64,000 nt of DNA from JAIBJN01 sp963847985 (GTDB lineage Bacteria > Actinomycetota > Thermoleophilia > Gaiellales > Gaiellaceae). This document shows positions 50,024-60,036 of the stretch, in pieces. The stretch spans positions 248,001 through 312,000 of the forward strand of contig CAWKBS010000008.1 of NCBI GenBank assembly GCA_963847985.1, read 5' to 3'. The translations under genes and the position numbers were made by a program. The notes under the pieces were generated by a model. That model did not search any database. It was not told where the DNA came from and was given only the letters and a program-made list of their open reading frames with translations. Within the stretch, counting starts at the first letter, position 1. Each line of letters opens with the position of its first letter.

Positions 50024-50522
50024 CTACTCCGACTCCTCGGGGTGCGGCTCGCCGACGCTGCTCTGGCGCGTGTTCGAGAAGGCGGTGAGCTGCTCGGTAT
50101 CGACGGCGTCGCAGGTCAGGCGGCGGAAGCGCGTGAAGGCCTCGACCGGGGGCGCGTCGGGCGCGTCGGTCGGCGCGATCACCAGGGCGAGCTGGTAGGG
50201 CCCCCAGTCGCGCAGCGCCTGCCGGTCGGCCGCGGGGAGGTCCGGCCGGTACCTGACGACGAGGGCGTTGTCGTTGACGAGCAGGTGCTCGAGGTCCTCG
50301 TCGCTCGGAAGGTTCGGGTCGTCGGGCGTGTAGAAGTAGAGCGCCGGATGGACATAGGCTGGGCGGGTTCGTCGCCTCGTAGGCGCCTTCCTCACACGCG
50401 ATGGCGACCGTCTCGGTCGCGCCGCTCGACGTCCCGGCTGCCGGTCCGTCGTCCCCGCCGCAGCCGGCGAAGGCGAGACCGAGACCGGCGGCGACCAACG
50501 CCGTGTGAGCCCGTCGGGTCAT
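50024..50522 (-). pseudogene. DUF3105-like lipoprotein, frameshifted near 50360
   Basis: From ATG 50522 the protein begins MTRRAHTALVAAGLGLAFAGCGGDD: signal with a lipobox (AFAGC) and then ACEEGAYEATNPPS. The rest, YVHPALYFYTPDDPNLPSDE and then DLEHLLVNDNALVVRYRPDLP to the stop at 50024, is in the next frame. One extra base near 50357-50363 accounts for it. The joined protein of about 165 aa resembles DUF3105-type surface proteins. Confidence 0.65.
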
Positions 50523-50577
50523 GCCGAGAAGGATGGACCCGGCGGCGAGCGTCTCGCCGCCGGGTCCGTGGTTCGGG

Positions 50578-53368
50578 CTACTCCAGCCCCTGGGCCCAGT
50601 CGATGAGCTCGTTCCCCTTGAAGGTGAGCTCGTCGAGGCCGAGGAACTCGGTCTCGGCGACGAACCGCTTGCCGATGCGCGCGGCGGCCTGGTAGTCGCC
50701 CGCGTCGTGTGCGGCCTTGCCGTCGGCGAGCTGCTTGGCGAGGTACTCGTAGTCGGCTGCGCCGACCTCTCCGTCCGCGGCGGCCTGGTCGAGGATCGCC
50801 ATGACCTCCTTGTACGTGACGCAGTTCGCGTACTCGACGCCCGCCGTCGACTGGATCGCCTTGAGGATCATCTGGCGGTACCAGTCGTCCATCGTGAACG
50901 CCCAGCTGTGGCCGATCACGGTGGTGAACGAGCGGCCGCCGTCGAAGTTGCGGCACCACGTCATCGCGTGGTTGTCGGTGTTCATGAGGGAGCCGGTGCC
51001 GTAGCCGATCTGGCCGACGAGGGTGTCCTCGTTCTCGCCCATGAGCGGGTGCACGATCCCGTACTCCATCGGGTTCCGGTTCGTGTTGTAGACCTCTTCG
51101 TGGGTGATGAACCGCTCCGGCACGTGGTTGGTGGTGAAGTTGCCCTGGTCGAAGTTGATGAACTCGACCTCACCGCACGAGCCGCAGTCGGGCATGATCC
51201 CGCCCGCGTTCGAGCCGTGGTTCGTGAACCCGGCGCCGACGAGATCCATGTACCACGGGATGTTCTGCATCGAGTCCGTGGCGCCGTGGATGGCGACGAT
51301 GCCGCCGCCGGCGCGGATGTAGGCCTGCAGGTTGGCGAGCTCGGTCGCGTTCAGGCCGGCGGCGTTGATGCCGACGGTCGAGGCGAAGACGAGCGTCTTG
51401 TACTCCATCAGCTTGTTCAGGTCGAGGAGCGGGCTCTCGGTCAGCGAGGTCCCGGGAGGCGCCTGCTGCCCCGGCCCCTGGCCGAGGTTCGGGTCCCAGA
51501 TCTCGACGTTGAACCCGTGCTGCTGGCCGAGCTGCTGCACCATCCACTCGGTCTGCGGGATGTGCTCGTGCCTGAAGCCGCGGGTCTGGCCGTTCACGAG
51601 CACCTTGTAGGTGGCGCCCGGAACGTCGACGTACGGCGTCGCGTAGACGAACTGCCGGATGATCGGCGTCCACGGCGACGTCGTCACGCCCAGGCCGGCG
51701 GTGTCGAGCGCCTTGCCCTTCACCTGCGTCGACGAGTGCGTCGGCCGCGCTCGATGAGGGCGGCCCTGCGCCTTCGGCTTGTCCGCGGGCTCGTCGCGCT
51801 TGCCGGCGCCGGGGTCGTTGCCGGACTGCGGCCTTGAACTGCCGCAGCGCCGCGATCGCGGCGGCGGTGTTCCCGGCTCCGGCGGCGTCCTCCGCCTGCT
51901 GGAGCAGGGCGCGGAGCGTCGTCGCCGTCGAGGAGGCGATCAACGGCCGCGGGTTCGCGACCACGACGCCGGTGGCGTGCGGCAGCGAGAGCGGCGCGCT
52001 GAGCACGACGTTGACGAGCGTCGTCGCCGTGCCGGCCGCGTGACTGTTGGCCAGCGGCTCCTCGAGGATGATGTTCGGCGCCAGCGGGTCGGCGGGCGCC
52101 GGGGTGATGACCTGCTTCGGGACCAGGAGCTCCTGGTTCGCCCCGGTGCCGAGAACGAACGGCGTCCCGGCGATCGTCGCCTGGTTGATGTTCCCCACGC
52201 GGAGGCCGGTCGCCCCGGCCGCGGCCGGCTGCGTCAGCGTCGTGTTCAGCGTCGGGGGCGGGCTCGGAGCGACCTCGATCGTTGCCGTCTCCTGGCTGGC
52301 GCCGGAGTCGATCACGATCGTCTGGCCGGCCCGGAACCCGAACGGGACCTGGAGCCGGACGCCGGTCGCGCCGGTCGCGGTCGCGCCGTTGAGCGTCGTG
52401 CGGAGCGCGTTCGTCTCGAGCTGGCCGATGACCGTCTCGAGGTCGTCGAACGAGGTCGTGACCAGGAACGTGTTCGTGTACTTGAGCGCGTTGCCGGCCG
52501 AGTCCTGCAGGGCGATGGCCTGCGTGTGCTTGCCGACCGTCAGCCGGTTCAGGACGAGGGGCTGTGGGATCACGTGGGCTCCGTCGACCTCCATGCGCCG
52601 GATGGCGGAGCCGCCGGAGCCGTTGGCGACGTCCGTCGGGTCGCGGCGACGCGGGTCGGTCCGGGTCGGCGTGATCGTCTGCGACTGCAGGATCATGTTG
52701 TCCACGATCTGCGGCCAGCTCCCGATCGGGGCGAAGGTGTCGATGAGGACGGCGATCGTCTGGTAGAGCGCCGTCGTGGAGACCGCCGTCCCGGCCGCGT
52801 AGGCGTTCGCGAGCGGCGCCGACAGGTTCACGTTGGGCGCGGGCGAGGGCGGGTTCGGCGTGACGATGCTCGCGATCGTGAAGGTCTCCGTGCCGATCAC
52901 GAGGATGTCGCCTGCGGAGCGCCCGGTCGTGCTCGAGAGCCGGATCGCCGTCGCGCCTGCCGCGGCGGCCTGGTTCAGGGTCGTGTTCGTCGTCGCGCCG
53001 CGGGAGCTGTTCCCGGACGTGTCGACCGCGCGGTAGCGGAGGGTCGTGTTCCCCTCCTGCGAGATGACGACCGAGGCGGACACCGACGGGCCCGGCGTGA
53101 CCGGGACGTCGATGTAGGTGAGCCCGCCGTCGAGCGAGTACTGGAACTTCGCGACGGCGATGTCGTCGGTCGCCGACAGGTTGAGCGTCGCCGGTTGGCG
53201 GCGCCAGTTGGCGTTGCCGTCCGGCGCCGGCGTGAGCGTCGCGGCAGCGGCCACCGGCGGGACCTCGTCGGCCGCCTGGGCCGCCGAGACCACCATGAGC
53301 ACGCCGAGCGATGCGAGGGCGACGGCCAGCCACGCGGCTGCCCGCCTACCGAGAGCGGTGGTTCCCAT
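50578..53368 (-). pseudogene. Large secreted ThuA-domain protein, frameshifted near 51822
   Basis: About 930 aa when joined. Signal peptide (about 1-32), Ig/OmpL47-like domains with repeated TTLNQ/TTLTQPAAAGATGLR modules, then, after a frameshift (one extra base near 51822), a Pro/Lys-rich linker and a ThuA-like domain (FRHEHIPQTEWMVQQL, YKTLVFASTVG, AYIRAGGGIVAIHGATD). ThuA-like domains belong to the glutamine-amidotransferase-like fold and are linked to sugar use. A good Shine-Dalgarno (GGGGAGGA) precedes the ATG at 53368. Confidence 0.75.
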
Positions 53369-53525
53369 CCCCTGAATCCTCCCCTTGTCGAAACCGGGAC
53401 GGCAAGGCGCGTTGAAGCCCGGCTGCCCCGGAGGTCTACCCTCGGGCGATCATCTGTCGTCAACCTGCAGAAGTCAAGTGCGTCATGCGGGTGTTAGGCC
53501 TGCGACGGACAAAAGTCGCGATTCC

Positions 53526-53554
53526 TTGAAGCAGACTCGGCTCAGGCGTATAGT
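53526..53554 (+). promoter_or_regulatory. Sigma-70-type promoter of the M1 peptidase gene
   Basis: TTGAAG (53526-53531), 17 bases, TATAGT (53549-53554). The predicted start near 53561 gives a 69-base leader to the ATG at 53630. Confidence 0.6.
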
Positions 53555-53629
53555 CGCCCGCACGTGACATGCGGCACGGGTCGGACGAGTAGGGGCTCCG
53601 ACCCGGTTCCTCAACCTGGGAGCGGTGAG

Positions 53630-55790
53630 ATGAAAAGCATTCGAGCGTGGTCCTTCCGCGGCAGGCGGCGTACGCACGGCGTCCTGCTCCTCGCGGTGTC
53701 CATCTGCATGATCCTGGCCCTTGGGCCGGCGGCCGCCCAGGGCAGCGGCGGCGGGGGGCAGTTCCGCCCCGGCGCGCCCGGGGCAGGCGATCCGTACTTC
53801 CCGCTGGACGGAAACGGCGGCTACGACGTCCGCCATTACCTCCTCGACGTCAAGTACGACCCGGACACCGACGTGCTCCGCGGGAAGGCCACGATCCGCG
53901 CGAAGGCGACGCAGGGCCTCTCGCAGTTCAACCTCGACCTGGTCGGGCTGACCGTGCACTCCGTCAAGGTGAACGGCCACCGCGCGGCGTGGAGCCGCGA
54001 CGGCCAGGAGCTCACGATCACGCCGAAGAACGGCATCCGCAAGAACCGGAAGTTCACGGTCGTCGTCCGCTACAGCGGCATCCCCGAGCCCATCGAGGGC
54101 GCAGGCTTCATCCACACGGACGACGGTGCACTCGTCATCGGCGAGCCGCACGTGGCCGCAACGTGGTACCCGGTCAACGACCACCCGAGCGACAAGGCGT
54201 CCTACTCCTTCAAGGTCACGGTGCCGGAGGGGCTCGAGGCGGTCGCCAACGGCGTGCTCGACGGCACCAGGACGAGGCACGGCTGGACCACCTGGAGCTG
54301 GGAGGCGAAGGAGCCGATGGCCTCGTACCTGACGACGGCTTCCATGGGCGAGTTCGAGCTCAACGCCTACTCCGCGAACGGCATCCGCTTCTGGGACGCC
54401 GTCGACCCCGACCTCTACGTGCCCGTGCAGCCGCGCACCGGCAGCCAGTACGCGATCTCGCAGAAGAGCGAGCCGTCCTACAAGCGCCTCCAGCGGACGA
54501 TCGCAGTGCCCGCGGGCGGCGCGACGCTCACGTTCTGGGTCAACCGCAACACGGAGGGCAACTGGGACTTCGCGTTCGTCGAGGCCCACACGGCCGGCCA
54601 TGGACAACTGGACGACCCTTCCCGACGCGAACGGCCATACGTCGCAGGACACCGGGTTCGTCTGCCCGTTCTCGCTCGAGCTGCACCCGTTCCTGGCCCA
54701 CTACCAGTCGGCGAACGACGAGGGCGGCTGCGATCCTACGGGCACGACAGGCGCCTGGCACGCCGCCAGCGGTTCGAGCGGCGACTGGGAGCAGTGGAGC
54801 ATCGACCTCTCCGCGTTCGCCGGCTCCACCGCCGAAGTGTCGATCTCGTACGCGAGCGACGATCTCTTCCAGCTCCCGGGCGTCTTCGTCGACGACGTCG
54901 TCGTCTCGACGGGCGAGGGCACGACCTCGTTCGAGGACGACGGCGACACGATGGACGGCTGGACCGTTCCCGGCGCGCCTGCCGGAAGCGCTCCGAACCC
55001 CAACGACTGGATCGTCGGCACGCCGGCCGACGCCCCGCCCCCGATCGGCGCGCAGATCGACGAGGCGTTCGCGCTGCAGCCCGACATCATCGAGTTCGAG
55101 GAGGGCTACTTCGGCGGCTACCCGTTCTCGGCGGGCGGCGGGATCGTCGACGATCTGGCCGGCCTCGGGTTCGCGCTCGAGAACCAGACCCGCCCGATCT
55201 ATGCGATGGACTTCTTCGTCGACCCGGTGTCCGCTGAGGACGTCGTCGTCCACGAGCTGGCGCACCAGTGGTACGGCGACAGCCTGACCGTCGCGCAGTG
55301 GCAGCACATCTGGCTGAACGAGGGCTTCGCGACCTATGCGGAGTGGCTCTGGAGCGAAGGGATGCGCGGCGTTCCGGCGCAGGAGACCTTCGACTTCTAC
55401 TACTCCGTCATCCCCGAGGACGACCCGTTCTGGCAGGTCGTGATCGGTGACCCCGGGCCCGACCTGCTCTTCGACATCGCGATCTACTACCGCGGGGCGA
55501 TGACCCTGCACCAGCTGCGGCTGGCCGTCGGCGACGACGACTTCTTCAAGATCCTCGAGCGCTGGGCGCAGAAGCGCGAGGGCGACAACGTCACGACGGA
55601 CGAGTTCATCGCGCACGCCGAGAAGATCTCGGGCGAGGAGCTGGACGAGCTGTTCGAGACCTGGCTCTTCACGCCCGGCAAGCCCGCGCTGCCCGCCACT
55701 GCGGCGGCGCGGACGGCCGACGCGGTCTCCCTGCTCCAGGCCGGCGCGGTCGCCGGTCGCGACCTGCGGCTCAAGGAGCTGCGCCACTAG
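53630..55790 (+). pseudogene. Secreted M1-family aminopeptidase with inserted beta domain, frameshifted near 54597
   Basis: Signal peptide (about 1-37). The M1 N-terminal beta domain (YDVRHYLLDVKYDPDTDVLRG) runs to WDFAFVEAHTAG, where one extra base in the ggccat run at 54596-54601 shifts the frame. The continuation begins MDNWTTLPDANGH, an inserted jelly-roll/MAM-like domain of about 140 residues. Then comes the catalytic domain with HELAHQWYGD and LNEGFATYAEW (HExxH-x18-E zinc site). The joined protein is about 719 aa. Confidence 0.8.
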
Positions 55791-55864
55791 GGCCCCGTAC
55801 CCGATTCACGAGACGATCGACCGAAGGGGGCGGGCAACCGCCCCCTTCGCGTTAGCATTGCCCG

Positions 55865-57130
55865 ATGGCGCCGCCCACCCGCCTCTGGCATCCGTTCGCA
55901 GCGATGGGCCAGGTGGACGGGCACGAGCTCGTCCTCGTCCGCGGCGAAGGCGCGCGGGTCTGGGACGAGGACGGCACGGAGTACCTCGACGCGACCGCCG
56001 GGCTCTGGTTCGCGAACGTCGGCCACGGCCGGGCGGAGATCGCCGACGCGGTCGCCGGCCAGCTGCGCCTGCTCGCCGCGCACCACGTCTTCGGCGACCA
56101 CGCGAACCGGCCCGCGCTCGAGCTCGCCGAGCGCGTCGCGGCGCTCGCGCCGGTCCCCGACCCGGCCGTCTTCTTCGGCACGGGCGGTGCCGAGGCGATC
56201 GAAGCCGCCGCGAAGATCGTCCGCCGCTATTGGGCGCTGACGGGGCAGCCGGAGAGGACGGTGATCGTCTCTCGGCGGCACGGCTACCACGGCACCGCCG
56301 CGTACGGCACCTCGCTCTCCGGCATCCCCGGCGTCCGCGACGGCTTCGGCCTGCTCGTTGCCGACGTCGCCGAGGTGGCCCACGACGACCCCGACGACCT
56401 TGCGCGGACGCTCGACGAGCTCGGCGGGCGCGCCGCGGCCTTCATCGGCGAGCCGATGATCGGCGCCGGCGGCGCGATCCCGCCGCCCGAGGGCTACTGG
56501 CCGGCGGTGGAGCGCATCTGCCGTGAGCGCGGCGTTCTGCTCGTCGCCGACGAGGTCATTTCCGGCTTCGGCCGGCTCGGACGCTGGTTCGGCTGCGAGC
56601 GCTACGGCTTCACGCCCGACCTGATGACCTGCGCGAAGGGCATCACGTCGGGGTACGTCCCGCTCAGCGCCGTCGTCGTCTCCGGGACCGTGCGCGCGCC
56701 GTTCTGGGCCGAGGGCGCGGCGCCGTTCCTCCAGGGCGGCACGTACTCGGGCCACCCGGGCGCGTGCGTCGCAGCCCTCGCGAACCTCGACATCCTCGAG
56801 CGCGAGGCGCTCGTCGAGCGCGTGGCGGAGCTCGAGCCCGTGCTGCGCGAGCTGCTCGAGCCGCTCCGCGGCCTCGACGGCGTCGCCGACGTCCGCAGCG
56901 CCGGCCTGGCGGGGGCGGTCGAGCTCGATCCGGCCCTGCTCGCCGCGAGCCCGGGCGCGCCCGCGGCCGCCGTGCTCGAGGCCCGCCGCCACGGCGTGCT
57001 CACCCGCGCGCTGCGCGGCGTCGCGCTCCAGCTCTCGCCGCCCTTCGTGGTCACGCCTGCCGAGCTCGAGGAGATCGTCGCGGGCGTCGCCGCCGGCGTG
57101 CGCGCGGCGGCGGCGACGGCCAGCGTCTGA
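55865..57130 (+). CDS. Class III (omega-) aminotransferase
   Basis: 421 aa. PLP-binding Lys in CAKGITSGY, preceded by the Asp of VADEVISGFGR, plus FGTGGAEAIEAA and SRRHGYHG. Length and motifs fit omega-amino acid:pyruvate-type aminotransferases. One base separates its stop from the ACC deaminase GTG, so the two form an operon, suggesting linked amino-acid catabolism. Confidence 0.93.
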   Translation: MAPPTRLWHPFAAMGQVDGHELVLVRGEGARVWDEDGTEYLDATAGLWFANVGHGRAEIADAVAGQLRLLAAHHVFGDHANRPALELAERVAALAPVPDPAVFFGTGGAEAIEAAAKIVRRYWALTGQPERTVIVSRRHGYHGTAAYGTSLSGIPGVRDGFGLLVADVAEVAHDDPDDLARTLDELGGRAAAFIGEPMIGAGGAIPPPEGYWPAVERICRERGVLLVADEVISGFGRLGRWFGCERYGFTPDLMTCAKGITSGYVPLSAVVVSGTVRAPFWAEGAAPFLQGGTYSGHPGACVAALANLDILEREALVERVAELEPVLRELLEPLRGLDGVADVRSAGLAGAVELDPALLAASPGAPAAAVLEARRHGVLTRALRGVALQLSPPFVVTPAELEEIVAGVAAGVRAAAATASV

Positions 57131-57131
57131 C

Positions 57132-58139
57132 GTGACCCTCGCGAGCTTCGACCGCGTGCCGCTCCTCTTCGGCCCGTCGCCCGTGCACCGGCTCGAGCGC
57201 CTCACCGAGCACCTGGGCGGGAAGGTGGACGTCTGGGCGAAACGGGAGGACGTCAGCTCCGGGCTCGCGTACGGCGGGAACAAGGTGCGCAAGCTCGAGT
57301 ACCTGGCCGCGGAGGCGCTCGCGCAGGGCTGCGACACGCTCGTCTCCATCGGCGGCGTCCAGTCGAACCACACGCGCCAGGTGGCGGCCGTCGCGGCGCG
57401 GCTCGGGCTCGGCTGCGTGCTCGTGCAGGAGCGCTGGGTCGAGTGGCCCGACGCGGTCTACGACAAGGTCGGCAACATCCTCCTCTCGCGGATCATGGGC
57501 GCCGACGTGCGGCTCGACCCGGCCGGCTTCGACATCGGCATCCGGCCGAGCTGGGAGGAGGCGCTCGCCTCGGTCGAGGCGGCCGGCGGCAAGCCCTACC
57601 CGATCCCGGCCGGCGCCTCCGACCACCCGCTGGGCGGGCTCGGCTTCGCGCGCTGGGCCGCCGAGGTGGCCGAGCAGGAGCGCGAGCTCGACGTCGTCTT
57701 CGACACGATCGTGGTCTGCTCCGTCACCGGCTCGACCCAGGCGGGGATGATCGCGGGCTTCGCGCTGCAGGACACGGAGCGCGCCGTCCTCGGCATCGAC
57801 GGCTCCGCGACGGTCGAGCAGACCTGGGACCAGGTCGCCCGGATCGCGCGGCACACGGCCGAGGCGATCGGGCTCGGGCGCGAGCTCGCCGACGGGGAGA
57901 TCGTCCTCCTCGACGAGTGGCACGCCGGCACCTACGGCATCCCGGATGCGAAGACGCTCGACGCGATCCGCCTCTGCGCGCGGCTCGAGGGCATGCTCAC
58001 CGACCCGGTCTACGAGGGCAAGTCCATGGCGGCGCTGATCGACCTCGTCAGCTCGGGCCGGATCGAGCCGGGCTCGCGCGTCCTCTACGCGCACCTCGGC
58101 GGCCAGCCGGCGCTGAACGCCTACGCGGGCGCGTTCTAG
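57132..58139 (+). CDS. acdS: 1-aminocyclopropane-1-carboxylate (ACC) deaminase
   Basis: 335 aa. The residues that mark true ACC deaminases fall at the exact positions of the characterised enzyme: PLP Lys51 (GGNKVRKLEY), Ser78 (VQSNH), Tyr294 and Glu295 (DPVYEGKSM) and Leu322 (YAHLGGQP). D-cysteine desulfhydrases differ at the last two. It cleaves ACC to 2-oxobutanoate and ammonia. GTG start at 57132, downstream of the aminotransferase. Confidence 0.95.
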   Translation: MTLASFDRVPLLFGPSPVHRLERLTEHLGGKVDVWAKREDVSSGLAYGGNKVRKLEYLAAEALAQGCDTLVSIGGVQSNHTRQVAAVAARLGLGCVLVQERWVEWPDAVYDKVGNILLSRIMGADVRLDPAGFDIGIRPSWEEALASVEAAGGKPYPIPAGASDHPLGGLGFARWAAEVAEQERELDVVFDTIVVCSVTGSTQAGMIAGFALQDTERAVLGIDGSATVEQTWDQVARIARHTAEAIGLGRELADGEIVLLDEWHAGTYGIPDAKTLDAIRLCARLEGMLTDPVYEGKSMAALIDLVSSGRIEPGSRVLYAHLGGQPALNAYAGAF

Positions 58140-58146
58140 CGCCGCC

Positions 58147-58185
58147 GGCGGCTACTGCTCGCTGTTCGAGCAGTGGTTAGCCGCC
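58147..58185 (+). terminator. Hairpin after acdS
   Basis: GGCGGCTACTGCTCG pairs with CGAGCAG and TAGCCGCC across a 5-base loop and a 4-base bulge (15 bp in all), starting 8 bases after the acdS stop. No T-tract. Confidence 0.6.
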
Positions 58186-58240
58186 GACGCGGCCTCGGCC
58201 ATCCCGACGCGGCGAGCTTCGCGCGCGCCCGGCGCCTGCG

Positions 58241-58620
58241 GTGACCCGCGCGCTCGTCATCGTCGGCGTCGTGCTGGCGCTGATCGGCGCCCCCGAATGG
58301 CGCATCGCCGAGCCCGGCGCGGGCGCGCCGCCGCCCCGGCGCGCCTGCAGGCGGTCGCGGACGAGTTCAGCCTCATGCTGTCGCGTACCGCGACTCGAGC
58401 CGTCGGGTGCGGATCGAGCTCGTCAACTTCGGCGAGGACCCGCACGACCTCCGCCTCCGCCGGATCGGCGGGACGCACACGTTCACGATCGCGGAGACGC
58501 TCCCCGGCGAGCGGCGCCTCAAGACCTTCCGCCTTCCGGCCGGCCGCTACCGCGTGGTGCTCCGTCGACGGCCACCGCGATGGGCATGCGCGCGATGCTC
58601 CGCGTCGGCGCCCTAGCGGC
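58241..58620 (+). pseudogene. Small secreted cupredoxin-like protein, several frameshifts
   Basis: The pieces lie in three frames: MTRALVIVGVVLALIGAPEW (signal), APARLQAVADEFSLMLSR, VRIELVNFGEDPHDLRLRR and then FTIAETLPGERRLKTFRLPAGRYRVV, followed by CSVDGHRD and MGMRAMLRVGA. Joined, they make a cupredoxin-like protein of about 125 aa with a possible copper site (NFGEDPHD, CSVDGH, M). At least four single- or double-base indels are needed, so either a pseudogene or poor consensus. Confidence 0.6.
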
Positions 58621-59919
58621 TGAACCGGATCACGCGGACGCCCCAGCCGGGGAGCGACAGCGTCAGGCGGCCCGCCTTCGCAGTGACCTTCCCGCCGCCC
58701 GGGAAGAGCCGGCCGTTCTTCGCCCACCGGGGGAGGCCGCGGATCGTCACCCGGGCGGGCTGCTTGCCGTTGCGCGTGGCGATGACCCAGAGCTGCCGGC
58801 TGCTGGCGCGGCGGCTGATGGCCGTCACCCAGCGGTTGCCCGTCCGCAGCGCTCACGGTCGTCTCCGGGCGCAGGAGGGCCGCGTGGAGCGGGCTGCGGG
58901 CGCCGATCTCGCGCGAGGAGGCTCCGGAGCGTCCTCTGCCAGAACGTCCAGTTCCAGCCGAGCGCGCGATCGCGCTCGCCTCTGGCAGCGCGGCTGCTCG
59001 CCGCCGAAGAAGTTGAGGCCGCGGGCGCCGTTCACGATCGCGTCGTAGATCATGTACCGCTCCTGATGCCTGGTGGGCAGGATGAACTCGGTGCCCTCCT
59101 TGTTCTGGCTTCCCGAGAAGCAGATCTGGAGCGTCATCGTGACCGTGTTGCGACCGGTTGCCCTCCGCAGGGCGGCTAGTCGCAGTCCGACCATGTGGAG
59201 CTTGGGCGTGCGCGTCCCGCGCGGAGGTGGACGGCGTAGACGGGATAGACGTTCGTCCCGTGTGTGTCCGTGACGGCGTTGTACGGCCGAAGGTCCGGCA
59301 GGTTCGGCGGACCGAGGACGGTGCCGTCGATGCTGTGCGGGCCGAAGATCGTGTGGAAAACGTGGTTCGGGTCGAGCGCTTTCACCGTGCCGAAGGCATG
59401 CGCGAGCGCCGACGGGGCGAACCGCGGCCAGGGCTCGTCCGCGCCCTTCCAGAGCCCGAGCCCGGGGTTGTCCTTCAGCGCCCCGACGACCTGGGCGAGC
59501 CGTGCCTCTTCCGCGGTTCCCGGCAGCGCGTCGGCGAGCTCGCGCGAGGGTCACCCAGGTCAGGACGCCCCGCTCGGCCGCGGCCTTGGCCCAGGCCTGC
59601 GCTTCCGCCAGGTGCTGGTCCGTCCACCCCATTCCCGGCGGCCCGGTGCGGAAGACGGTCGACACCGCCGGCGACGAGCTCGTCCACGGCCGCGGTCCCC
59701 CACGGCGTCCGGCCCGCGAGCGGCGGCGGCATCGACACCGCGATCGGAAAGAAGCGTGCTCCGTCGACGCGGAAGACGCCGTTGGCGTCGTAGCTCGTCA
59801 CTCGCACGTCGCGCCGCCGGAGCCGCCCTCGCCGGGGAATCGAACGCGACGGCGAGCCCCGCAGACGCGCCGATGAGCAGAGCCCCTGTGCGGAGCCGAG
59901 ACCACGGTCTCTGCAACAT
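58617..59919 (-). pseudogene. Secreted TIM-barrel glycoside-hydrolase-like protein, many frameshifts
   Basis: From ATG 59919 the signal (LRTGALLIGASAGLAVAFDS) is followed, in changing frames, by VTSYDANGVFRVDGARFFPI, STVFRTGPPGMGWTDQHLAE, ELADALPGTAEEARLAQVVG, LWKGADEPWPRF, KALDPNHVFHTIFGPHSIDG, RYMIYDAIVNGARGLNFFGG and WVTAISRRASSRQLWVIATR to the stop at 58617. At least seven indels. The joined product of about 425 aa looks like a glycoside-hydrolase-type barrel (possible acid Glu in ADEPW). No internal stops in the joined frame. Confidence 0.6.
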
Positions 59920-60036
59920 CAGTCTTCAACGTAGCAGGGCTCTGCAGATGACGGCCAGCCCTGCAGGCAGGTTGTCAGCGGCGACGGGATCGGGGAGGAT
60001 CGGCCCGCCGCAGATCACCACGACCAGGGGGTAGGT

